From positions 1,937,228-2,001,227 of the forward strand of contig NZ_CM011002.1 in NCBI RefSeq assembly GCF_000158095.2: a DNA stretch of 64,000 nucleotides, in the 5' to 3' direction. The position numbers and the translations under genes were made by a program. This document shows positions 17,374 to 25,479 of the stretch, in pieces (positions within the stretch are counted from its first letter, which is position 1; the number at the start of each line of letters is the position of its first letter). The notes under the pieces were generated by a model. It was not told where the DNA came from and ran no database searches. It saw only the letters and a list, made by a program, of their open reading frames with translations. The DNA is from Roseibium alexandrii DFL-11. GTDB taxonomy: Bacteria > Pseudomonadota > Alphaproteobacteria > Rhizobiales > Stappiaceae.

Positions 17374-20300
17374 TTGCCAGCTATCATCAAACCATCCCGG
17401 GTTTCGGTAGCGCACCAAACAGACCCCACGAAGGACGGAGCGCTGACCACAGTGTCGGCTTATGCTCTATTTGACTTCGAGGAGCCTAGCCGGCTTTTGA
17501 CCGAGCAAGCGCTTTGGCCGATGGTGACGGAGCAAATGCCCAACGGTGCAATCTTCGACAAGGGTCAGCTCAAGCCGAAGGGCGAAGTGATTGTTGCAGG
17601 CAATGCGCTGTCGCCGACTGATGCGCCCATAGAAGGCATCCGGGTCTCTGTCCGTTTCGAACGGTTCCATAAAGAGCTCGCCGTTTTTGGCGATCGCGTT
17701 TGGCAACTTTCGGATCAGGGCGTGCAAATGAGCCGGCCGGTTCCATTTCTCAAAATGCCGATTGGCGAAGCGCAGGCCTTCGGCGGCCCGAACTACGCAC
17801 CGAATGCGCGTGGCAAAGGGCACGGAGCCAGAAGCATTCTGGAGGCCGGCTACGATGCACCGCTTCCGAATGTTGAAGATCCCGCGAGGCTGATCAAGGC
17901 GCCGGATGACCAGCCGGTTCCAGCTCATTTCGGCCCAATTGCTGCGGATGACGCCGCACGCCTGAAATATCTCGGCACGTATGATCAGCATTGGATCGAC
18001 CATATCTCGCCGCTGAAACCGGATGACTTCAATCCGCTCTATCACTGCGAAGCACCAGAGGATCAACGGTTCGATGGTTTCTTTGAAGGCGGGGAAACAT
18101 TTGCGATCACCGGTATGTCGCGCGGTGAGGCATCCGTTGGCGGACAACTGCCGCGTCTCACCGCCCGGTGTTTCTACAAGCTGACCAATACGAATGAGCT
18201 CATCGAAACCACGATGCGCTGCGATACCGTGACGCTTTTCCCGAATGTTCAAAAGGCCGTTCTGACATTCCGTGGCCTTTTGCGCGGCACAGACCGGTTT
18301 GCGGAAGACATTGCGGCCATCATGGTCGGCCTGGAAGAGACGGATGCAGTCAGCCGGGATGCTGCTTACTACGCTGATGTCTATCAGAAACGGACATCCA
18401 AGGACGAAGCGCACAAATATGCGCTGGCCGACTATCAGTTGATGCCGGATGTCGATCCGGCAATCCTCAGTGCCAAACGCGAAGCCAAACTGGAAAAGGC
18501 TGCGGCCGACCGGCAGAAGTTCATGGACAACCAGAATTGGGCTGCGCGCAAGATGCTGGAGGATGAAGGCCTCCCGGGAGACCTCGTCCCGCCGCCCAAG
18601 TCGGACATTATCGACGATATTCCCCTGGTGGCCCAACCAACCCCGGAAGAACTGGAAAACGGCGATCTGGATCTGGCCGCCCTTCTGGATGACGTCAAAG
18701 CGGTTGAAGACGCCCTTCTGGAAAAACGTGACCGCGAGATGGCCAAAGCAGAGCTTCAGCGCCGGGCCATTGTCGCAGCAACGCCGCCCAAATTGCTGCC
18801 GCCACACGCCAAGAAACCAATTGTCGATGACGCGTTCCTGGCTCGGTTTTCAGATCTTGAACTCGACCCGGACTTCGCATCCGGCCTTCAGGAAGTCACG
18901 GGGCAACTGACCGCCCTGAAAGACCGGTCACCCTCCGGTCCGTTTGCGGGACTGGATGACAATTCCGACGCTGCCGGGGCTCTTGATGAAACGCTGGCTG
19001 GCATCTTCGGCGAACCGGACGCGCCGTCGGAAGAAGACATCGAACTCGCGTATACCAAGGCGGTTGCGCGGGCGATGAAACAACCTGAGGGCAGTATCCT
19101 GGCAGACGCCCGGAAGGCCATAGACGAAATGGACTTGTCCCAGCTTGAAGGCTTGGATGAGGCCATGAAACCGCCCTCAGACGCCATTGACGATCAGTTC
19201 AGTGCGATGATCGGGGAGCTGGCCGAAACCACGCCTGCGCCTTCGGCAAAACAGTCATCGTTCAAAGACCTATTGGCAAGTCAACCAGATGACATGCCGA
19301 TGGACGACCTAACGGCCAAACTGGAAGAAGGCCTGTCCAAACTCGATTCACCCATCATCCCGAAAGACAAACCGGGTGAGATGCTCGAAACCCTTTTGGA
19401 GCGGGTCGAGGGCATGCAAGCGGACGGACCGCAGCCGCCTGAAGGCCAAACACCGTCGGAGACGGCACTGGCGTCGGTGGCAACAGCCAAGGACCGCATG
19501 GACGAGGCGGAAGAGACCATGGAAGACTCCATGGCAACAGCCCGCCAGCAATCCCCAGCCCCGTTGTTTCCACTTGAGGCCCTGCCCGAGGGGGTTCCGA
19601 TCCGTCTGGGTGCGTTTGTCACCGGAAAACTGCGCGATGGTCACGACTTCAAAGGCGCTGATCTTGCTGGCGCCGATCTACGCGGCGTTGATTTCAGCGG
19701 CATGGACCTTTCCGGAACGTTCTTCGAGCAATCAGACCTTACAGATGCCCGGTTCACAGGTTCAAACCTGACTGGAGCAGTCTTTTCCGGGGCAACGCTT
19801 ACGGGTGTCGACTTTTCCGACTGCGACATGACCCGCGCCAACCTGAACAGGGCAAGCGCGCAGGAACTGTCGCTTGACCGGGCAAAACTGCATGACCTTT
19901 TGATCATCCAGTCGGACCTGTCGGGATCGACCGGCACCGGAGCGGATCTTGAGAAAGTGCGTCTGATTGAATCCAACATCGACGACATGCAGCTCAAGCA
20001 AAGCCGAATGACCGATTGTCAGATCCTGACCGGATCGGCGGACGGATTTAAAGCTACAAGCTCCAAGTTGCTTCGGACAATGTTCGTGACCCTGTCCATG
20101 AAAGGCCTGGACTTAAGCGACAGCGACCTGGAACGCATTGGTTTTATGGAAGTGAAGGCACCTGGTATGCGTGCCGTCAACGGCAAATGGCTGTCCGTTG
20201 GCATCATGGGCGCAAGCGACCTGACCGGCTCGCGCTTTGACGGACTTCATGCAACCGAAAGCTCATTCAACACGGCCGAAATGCCCGAATGCTGTTTTTT

Positions 20301-20589
20301 GAGGGCAAGCGGGACCGCTTGCTTCTTCAACGCATGTAACCTTGAAGCCAATGATTTCAGACTGTCTTCATTCCGCAACTCGCTGTTCGGCCGGTCCAAT
20401 TTTGCAGGCAGCGATTTCTTTGGGGCCAATCTTTTTGCCGCTGCGCTCACAGGTGTCGATCTTCGGCGCTGCTCGATGCGCGCTGCCAATCTCTTCGCCG
20501 CAGACTTGCTTGAGGCCAAACTCGCCAGCTGCGATTTTTCCGGCGCCAACCTTGGCATGACACTTCTGGAGCAACCGACCCATGCCTAA
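17374..20589 (+). CDS. DUF2169 protein with C-terminal pentapeptide repeats, T6SS accessory
   Basis: 1071 residues in three parts. Residues 1-330 match DUF2169, a domain found almost only beside T6SS vgrG/PAAR genes (RPVPFLKMPIGEAQAFGG is typical) and thought to help load spike cargo. Residues 340-740 are acidic, helical and low in complexity. Residues 755-1065 are pentapeptide repeats of the A(D/N)LXX type (GADLAGADLRGVDFSGMDLS), which fold into a right-handed square helix. Start TTG 17374 with GGAGAAGG upstream; no ATG fits. It is the first gene of the operon and overlaps the next gene by 8 bases. Whether it is a chaperone, adaptor or effector is not shown; no enzyme motif is visible. Confidence 0.8.
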   Translation: MPAIIKPSRVSVAHQTDPTKDGALTTVSAYALFDFEEPSRLLTEQALWPMVTEQMPNGAIFDKGQLKPKGEVIVAGNALSPTDAPIEGIRVSVRFERFHKELAVFGDRVWQLSDQGVQMSRPVPFLKMPIGEAQAFGGPNYAPNARGKGHGARSILEAGYDAPLPNVEDPARLIKAPDDQPVPAHFGPIAADDAARLKYLGTYDQHWIDHISPLKPDDFNPLYHCEAPEDQRFDGFFEGGETFAITGMSRGEASVGGQLPRLTARCFYKLTNTNELIETTMRCDTVTLFPNVQKAVLTFRGLLRGTDRFAEDIAAIMVGLEETDAVSRDAAYYADVYQKRTSKDEAHKYALADYQLMPDVDPAILSAKREAKLEKAAADRQKFMDNQNWAARKMLEDEGLPGDLVPPPKSDIIDDIPLVAQPTPEELENGDLDLAALLDDVKAVEDALLEKRDREMAKAELQRRAIVAATPPKLLPPHAKKPIVDDAFLARFSDLELDPDFASGLQEVTGQLTALKDRSPSGPFAGLDDNSDAAGALDETLAGIFGEPDAPSEEDIELAYTKAVARAMKQPEGSILADARKAIDEMDLSQLEGLDEAMKPPSDAIDDQFSAMIGELAETTPAPSAKQSSFKDLLASQPDDMPMDDLTAKLEEGLSKLDSPIIPKDKPGEMLETLLERVEGMQADGPQPPEGQTPSETALASVATAKDRMDEAEETMEDSMATARQQSPAPLFPLEALPEGVPIRLGAFVTGKLRDGHDFKGADLAGADLRGVDFSGMDLSGTFFEQSDLTDARFTGSNLTGAVFSGATLTGVDFSDCDMTRANLNRASAQELSLDRAKLHDLLIIQSDLSGSTGTGADLEKVRLIESNIDDMQLKQSRMTDCQILTGSADGFKATSSKLLRTMFVTLSMKGLDLSDSDLERIGFMEVKAPGMRAVNGKWLSVGIMGASDLTGSRFDGLHATESSFNTAEMPECCFLRASGTACFFNACNLEANDFRLSSFRNSLFGRSNFAGSDFFGANLFAAALTGVDLRRCSMRAANLFAADLLEAKLASCDFSGANLGMTLLEQPTHA

Positions 20590-21703
20590 GATGCCGGACA
20601 GAAAACCGATCACTTTTGAAGATGTCATGGCGTTCCACGCCCATGAACAACCGATCATGCTCCGCATTGCCTCGGGAATGTCCTTTGCTAACATGAACCT
20701 TGCAGGGATAAGGTTTATCGAGTGCGACTTGACCGGGTGCGACTTTTCCGGAACGGCCCTGACAGATGCGCAGATTGTGTCGTGCACGCTCAAAGGCGCA
20801 CGTTTCAATGGCTGCAACTTGAAGAACAGCCAGATCGTGTCCTGCGACATGGAAGCATCAGAAATGCGCGACACGTATGTTGAGCGCGCCCAGATCGTTG
20901 CGGGGAACGCCAGCAACTGCGATTTTTCTGGCAGCACGTTCGATCAGGTGTCCTTTGCCCAGCCGGACCTGATGGATGCCGACTTTTCCAGGGCCAGCTT
21001 CTACCGGGCCGTCGTTTTGGCATCTGACGTGACCGGCGCCAGCTTTGCAAACGCGGTTCTGTCAAATTTCATGCTGACAGACGCCGATCTGCGGCCGGTG
21101 GATATCACCGGCACCTTTATCGATATTGCCTTGTTTGCCGATGCAAACCTCTCCGGCCTCGATCTTTCCGGTCAGTCCTGGCAGCACTGCACATTCCACA
21201 AGGGCGAGTTCAAGGGCACAAGTTTGAACGGTGCCAACCTCAGCGCGTCCGTGTTTGCCGAATGTAATTTTGAAGGCGCCAGCCTGCGCGGTGTCACAGC
21301 AAATACGACCGGCTTCACCAAAAGCAAACTGGACGGCGTGGATCTCTCGGGCAGCCAGCTGACCATGGCGAACTTTGCCGGTGCCGGTCTTTCTGGAGCC
21401 CGGTTCAACAGTTCGCAGCTGTTTTCCGCAGTCTTTCTGGAGGCGGATTGCCGGGCGGCTTTGTTTGAGCAATGCGATCTGCGCCAGGTCGAATTCTCGC
21501 ATGCCGACCTGTCAGGTGCCTCTCTCTCGGCAAGCAATTTTAACCTTACGAAATTTCATGCAGCCAAGACCGAACAGACTGTGATGCTCGGCACATCCGG
21601 CAGCCGGATCGAGACCGATACTGATCGTGCGATTGCAGAATTATACCGGCCCGACAAGGTCGCCCTCGACGGCGATGGTGCGGGCCAAGGAGGGACACTC
21701 TGA
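20582..21703 (+). CDS. Pentapeptide-repeat protein
   Basis: 373 residues, almost entirely pentapeptide repeats from about residue 30 to 345 (for example CDLTGCDFSGTALTDAQIVS and SHADLSGASLSASNFNLTKF). No signal peptide and no catalytic motif. It overlaps the end of the DUF2169 gene by 8 bases, and its own stop shares a base with the ATG of the PAAR-like gene, so translation is coupled. It resembles the C-terminal part of its upstream neighbour, which suggests duplication and a shared partner. Pentapeptide proteins recur in DUF2169-type T6SS loci; the function is not established. Confidence 0.8.
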   Translation: MPKMPDRKPITFEDVMAFHAHEQPIMLRIASGMSFANMNLAGIRFIECDLTGCDFSGTALTDAQIVSCTLKGARFNGCNLKNSQIVSCDMEASEMRDTYVERAQIVAGNASNCDFSGSTFDQVSFAQPDLMDADFSRASFYRAVVLASDVTGASFANAVLSNFMLTDADLRPVDITGTFIDIALFADANLSGLDLSGQSWQHCTFHKGEFKGTSLNGANLSASVFAECNFEGASLRGVTANTTGFTKSKLDGVDLSGSQLTMANFAGAGLSGARFNSSQLFSAVFLEADCRAALFEQCDLRQVEFSHADLSGASLSASNFNLTKFHAAKTEQTVMLGTSGSRIETDTDRAIAELYRPDKVALDGDGAGQGGTL

Positions 21704-22107
21704 TGGTGTTTGTAAACTCACAAGGCCCGATTCCCGGAATGGACTTCTCGGTTCCGGATATCTACCTGCAAACAACACCGGTCGGCCCGGTCCCGATCCC
21801 GCTTTTTTCCATGGGGTTCCGGGTGACGGAAATCCCAACCTGTTTCCGGTCACTCATCATGTGCATGCCGGCACATAATATGACAAACTTGGCGCCGGTT
21901 ACGGTCAGTGGCCCTGGTCCCGGCGTGGCTTCGGGGATGGTGTGTTCCAACAGCCGGAACGTGAAGGGCTCCACCAAACTCTTCCTTCAGTGCATGCCGG
22001 CAACCCGCGCACTTTTGGACCCGACAGCGCAGAACGGCGTTTCACCCAATTCTGTCGGCACCACTCTGGTACCGTCACAAATACGTCTGCTGAACCCGAG
22101 CCTTTAA
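21703..22107 (+). CDS. PAAR-like protein (DUF4150)
   Basis: 134 residues matching DUF4150, the PAAR-like group that caps the VgrG spike with a sharp tip. Seen: a hydrophobic, proline- and glycine-rich sequence with little charge, TPVGPVPIP, a CMPAHNMTNLAP block, the GPGPGVASGMV segment and CMPATRALLDPTAQNG. There is no toxin extension, so it is a bare tip. TGATG overlap with the pentapeptide gene and AAGGAGGG before the ATG. vgrG follows after 31 bases, its expected partner. Confidence 0.85.
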   Translation: MVFVNSQGPIPGMDFSVPDIYLQTTPVGPVPIPLFSMGFRVTEIPTCFRSLIMCMPAHNMTNLAPVTVSGPGPGVASGMVCSNSRNVKGSTKLFLQCMPATRALLDPTAQNGVSPNSVGTTLVPSQIRLLNPSL

Positions 22108-22138
22108 GCGGCGCGACGGCAGAAGAGGAGATCAGACA

Positions 22139-23668
22139 ATGAGCAGCGAAGCGATGCAGGGAAAAATGTCGATCACCCTGCCCGGCGTATCGAGCAGCGA
22201 CGTCTATGTCGAAGCTCTTCACGGCGTTGAAGCCCTGACCGACGGGTATCGGTTTACGACTGATATCGTCTCGAAAGACCCTATCAAACTGCCCGACATG
22301 ATGGGCAAGGCTGCCACGCTCACGCTGGAGATGGGCGAAGAAAAGATGGAGGCGCAGGGTCTCATTGAAGGCGCGGAGACACGCGACCCGACACCGAACC
22401 GCGAATTCTGTTACCGGTTCGTCATTGAACCTGAACTCTCCATGCTGCGGCACAGTGCCCAGAACCAGGTGTACGGCACGGACAAGGATGTCACCGTCAT
22501 CGATATCCTGACCAGCGAGCTTAGCGATGCGAACAAGAAGAACTCGAACACCAGTTCGAGCCGCGTTCCGCGCCAGATCCAGTATGACATGCTGCCGTCC
22601 AGCGGAGATTACCCGAAACTGCATTTCGTCATGCAGTACCGGGAGCATGACCTGAATTTCCTGAAGCGCATGTGTGAGCGGTTCGGCATCTTCTTCTCCT
22701 TCGATCATTCCAGTGACAAGGAGAAGGTTGTCTTCGGCGACCGGAAGGAACACTTCACAAAGCTTTCCGGCAAACAAATCACCGAAGAGCTGTCCTATCG
22801 CAGCAAAGAACAGGTGATGGGCACCGGCGATTTCGGAATCTGGTCTTTCAACCAGAAATTCATCACCCAAAGCGGCACAGTGGCTTTGCGGGAATACAAC
22901 GAAGAAACCCCGAAGGTAGATCTGTTCGTCTCGCAAGACGCCAGCTTCCCCGGCCAGGGCATCACCACCCGCTATGGTGAGCACTATGCAACCGTTTCAG
23001 AAGGCAACTTCATCGCGAAGCGGCGGGTCGAACTCGTTGAAACGGAACGCCAGCAATTCGTTGGCGATAGCAACATTCCGCTCCTGCGCCCGGGATATTT
23101 CTTTCAGTTGAAGGACCATCCGATCCGGGATCTTGACGGTCTTTATATCGTGACCGAAGTCACCCACAGCTGTGTCAATACGACACCGCTTGGCTTCAGT
23201 TCGGCCGACATGACACCGGAGCCCTACCGCAACCGCTTCGTCTGTGTTCCGTTCGACAACGGCTTCCGGCCATCCATTGTCACACCAAAGCCATCTATCC
23301 CGGGGTACATTTCCGCGGTGATCGATGGTGAGACCGAAGGAAAGCGCGCCGAACTCGACAGCGCCGGCCGGTACCGTGTCCGGATTCTGGACGAGGAAAG
23401 CGGCCTGTCGCAGGGCAAGGCAAGCTATGTCGTTCGGAAAATGGAACCTTATGGCGGCGGAGACGGTTACGGGTCCCACTCCACACTGTTGATCGGCACA
23501 GAGGTGTTGCTCGGCTTCCTGCACGGCGATCCGGACCGCCCGGTCATTCTGGGCGCGGTGTCGAACGGGGAGCAGGTCAACCCTGTCACGGCGACAAACC
23601 AGAATGTCGCGCACAGAACCCGGACAGCTTCCGGCATTATCATGCAGATCAGCGACGGTTCCGCGTAG
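22139..23668 (+). CDS. vgrG: T6SS spike protein VgrG (TssI), short form
   Basis: 509 residues. Trimeric VgrG forms the spike on the Hcp tube and combines a phage gp27-like base with a gp5-like OB fold. Seen: the N-terminal VgrG domain, FVMQYREHDLNFLKRMCERFG (the classic block is cited here in part: YREHDLNFLKRMCERFG), an OB-fold region with RYRVRILDEE, and the gp5-type HSTLLIGTEVLLGFLHGDPD and PVILGAVSN segments. It stops just where most VgrG proteins begin the C-terminal needle (SGIIMQISDGSA). The next coding frame is the same frame, separated by one TAG and eleven sense codons. ATG start in a GGAGATCAGACA context. The only vgrG in the window. Confidence 0.93.
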   Translation: MSSEAMQGKMSITLPGVSSSDVYVEALHGVEALTDGYRFTTDIVSKDPIKLPDMMGKAATLTLEMGEEKMEAQGLIEGAETRDPTPNREFCYRFVIEPELSMLRHSAQNQVYGTDKDVTVIDILTSELSDANKKNSNTSSSRVPRQIQYDMLPSSGDYPKLHFVMQYREHDLNFLKRMCERFGIFFSFDHSSDKEKVVFGDRKEHFTKLSGKQITEELSYRSKEQVMGTGDFGIWSFNQKFITQSGTVALREYNEETPKVDLFVSQDASFPGQGITTRYGEHYATVSEGNFIAKRRVELVETERQQFVGDSNIPLLRPGYFFQLKDHPIRDLDGLYIVTEVTHSCVNTTPLGFSSADMTPEPYRNRFVCVPFDNGFRPSIVTPKPSIPGYISAVIDGETEGKRAELDSAGRYRVRILDEESGLSQGKASYVVRKMEPYGGGDGYGSHSTLLIGTEVLLGFLHGDPDRPVILGAVSNGEQVNPVTATNQNVAHRTRTASGIIMQISDGSA

Positions 23669-23683
23669 GGTCTGCAAAGACCC
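23668..23683 (+). promoter_or_regulatory. GCAA-tetraloop hairpin at the vgrG stop
   Basis: GGGTCT (23668-23673) and AGACCC (23678-23683) close a GCAA (GNRA) tetraloop. The first G is the last base of the vgrG TAG stop, and the hairpin lies before the GGGAGGA ribosome site of the next gene. No T run follows, so it is not a terminator. Confidence 0.6.
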
Positions 23684-23701
23684 ACAATGGGAGGACACAG
23701 A

Positions 23702-24778
23702 ATGTCTTCGGCCTATGATACGCAGATCAATTCCCTGACCGCGACTTTGTCCGATCTGAACACCTCCCTGGACAGCGTGACTGACAGTGAAGCCCTTGTC
23801 GAAGACGACACGGGCACTCACTATCAGACAACGTACACTTACTTTTACGTGCCAAGCACACCCGGCGCCGCGAATACATCAGCCGACGACACCGGCCTCG
23901 GCACCCTGCTGCGCCTTGGCGAATACGCAGATGTCGAACAAACCGCCTTCAATGCGGGCGCTGATACCTACTCCGCCTTTTTTCCGGCACAACACATTGC
24001 CGATGAATCGGGTGATGCGATCTACACAAATGCAGCTGGCGGCGGGAAAGGCATCCTGATGGCCTGCGATGGCCGGATCCTGATCCGCGGCGGTGAGAAA
24101 TTCTACCTGAACCCCAAAGGTGCCATGCACATCCAGTCGGACGAGGGAGCGATCACGATCCAGTCCGGCACCGACACCAACGGCAATGAACAGGATATCA
24201 ATCTGATCGCCGGCGCCAATGGACTGGGTGATCTCAACACCACCGTCAGGAAAGACACAAAAACCGTCGCCGGCGAGCAATACGAAAAGGTGACCAGCGT
24301 CTCGCGCAAATACTACGAAGCGAACAAATACGAAATCTATCACGCGAACTCATACAAAGAGATCCACGCCCATACCGATACAAGGCATTATGGCACGTAC
24401 TTCAAAATGTTCTGCGGCGGAAACATTCAGGTCAAAATCGCGGCTGAATTCATATTCAATTTGGCCTTTAGCCTGAATATCGAACCGATCAGCAAGATCA
24501 CATTTTACGCTTTCAAGACCGATATCGGACTGGTCAAGACAGACATCCTTGCCTGGAAAACCGAAATCAAGGAAGGTGAACTGAAGGTGCTTGGGGCGAC
24601 GTTCAGATCCAAAGCCGTCAAGGTAGACACGACAGCAACGGAAGCAACCGCAACCCCTGTCAAAGCAAGCACCGGTGGCATCACCGCCGAACAGATCGCT
24701 GCAGAATGTGCGAATGTAAACGTCAAGTCCATGATATCATTGTGGGAAGCAAAGATCGCCAGCACGGCGCAGATCTGA
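23702..24778 (+). CDS. Spike-like protein downstream of VgrG, in the same frame
   Basis: 358 residues; I recognise no named family. Residues 100-190 have the short beta repeats of gp5-type needles (GRILIRGGEKFYLNPKG, HIQSDEGAITIQSG, DINLIAGANG). Residues 190-260 are rich in Tyr and Lys (KYYEANKYEIYHANSYKEIH), and residues 260-320 continue as strands. No signal peptide or enzyme motif. ATG 23702 has GGGAGGA six bases upstream and is better than ATG 23687. It lies in frame with vgrG behind a single TAG, so it may be a split-off or read-through needle, or a separate spike or cargo protein. The DUF3540 gene follows after 25 bases. Confidence 0.65.
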   Translation: MSSAYDTQINSLTATLSDLNTSLDSVTDSEALVEDDTGTHYQTTYTYFYVPSTPGAANTSADDTGLGTLLRLGEYADVEQTAFNAGADTYSAFFPAQHIADESGDAIYTNAAGGGKGILMACDGRILIRGGEKFYLNPKGAMHIQSDEGAITIQSGTDTNGNEQDINLIAGANGLGDLNTTVRKDTKTVAGEQYEKVTSVSRKYYEANKYEIYHANSYKEIHAHTDTRHYGTYFKMFCGGNIQVKIAAEFIFNLAFSLNIEPISKITFYAFKTDIGLVKTDILAWKTEIKEGELKVLGATFRSKAVKVDTTATEATATPVKASTGGITAEQIAAECANVNVKSMISLWEAKIASTAQI

Positions 24779-24803
24779 CAATCCCACCGCTAAAGAGTCG
24801 CTT

Positions 24804-25445
24804 ATGAAAAAACAAACATCCCGCAAGGCGGAAACGACATCCAAAACAGCGACACCGCCGCCCGCTCCCGGCAACGGCCTTGAAACCGGCATCGTCAAGG
24901 CGCTCCTGACAGAACAGGACGCCATGGTGACCTTGTCGGACGGTGAGCAAATCCATGCAAGCCAAGCGGCCGGTTGCCTTTTGGCCCCCGCGATCGGCGA
25001 TACGGTTCTGGTTTACCGCGGTGCCGATCAGGCGTTCATACTGTCGGTCCTGATCCGCGACGCCGATGTATCTGCAGAAATCGGAGTTGCAGGTGCAAAG
25101 GAAGTCGCGCTGAAATCCGAGGGGCGCCTCACCGTGTCCGCACCGGATGTTAATGTGAGTGCGCGGCGTATGAACGTGCTGGCGGAAAGCGTGACTCAGA
25201 CCGGAAAGCAATTGATCACCAACTTCACCCGCTCAATGGAAACGCTGGTGGACAAGATGGTCAACGCCCGGACCATCACGACGACTGCGCAAAGCCGCAG
25301 CAGCTCGGTCAAGGAGACCGAAACGCTCAAGGCCGGTATCCTTGTTCAGAACATCGACAGCGTCGCCACTCAAAACAGCGACATCTCCATGATTACGGCG
25401 GAAGAAGATGTCCGGCTCGATGCCAAACGCGTCAGCGTCGGCTAA
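24804..25445 (+). CDS. DUF3540 protein, small spike-like T6SS accessory
   Basis: 213 residues matching DUF3540, a family found in T6SS loci with DUF2169 and DUF4150 genes. Residues 30-95 look like an OB fold as in phage and VgrG spikes (AMVTLSDGEQIHASQAAG, GDTVLVYRGADQAFILSVL). Residues 105-213 are needle-like beta repeats (VALKSEGRLTVSAPDVNVS, VRLDAKRVSVG at the end). Lys-rich N-terminus without a signal peptide. ATG start with a modest AAAGAG site. It may form a second small spike or help assemble VgrG; this is inference from fold-like features. Confidence 0.75.
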   Translation: MKKQTSRKAETTSKTATPPPAPGNGLETGIVKALLTEQDAMVTLSDGEQIHASQAAGCLLAPAIGDTVLVYRGADQAFILSVLIRDADVSAEIGVAGAKEVALKSEGRLTVSAPDVNVSARRMNVLAESVTQTGKQLITNFTRSMETLVDKMVNARTITTTAQSRSSSVKETETLKAGILVQNIDSVATQNSDISMITAEEDVRLDAKRVSVG

Positions 25446-25479
25446 GGTGCTGTTCGAAATAGCAGATTGCGGAAATTGA

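Noticed and set aside
19640..20560. Tandem DNA repeat
   Set aside because: The periodicity is that of pentapeptide codons in a protein; the DNA units differ too much for a repeat array.
21703..25445. Prophage tail module
   Set aside because: VgrG, PAAR-like and OB-fold spike proteins resemble phage parts, but the DUF2169 and DUF4150 genes and the adjacent tssA-tssM set place them in a T6SS.
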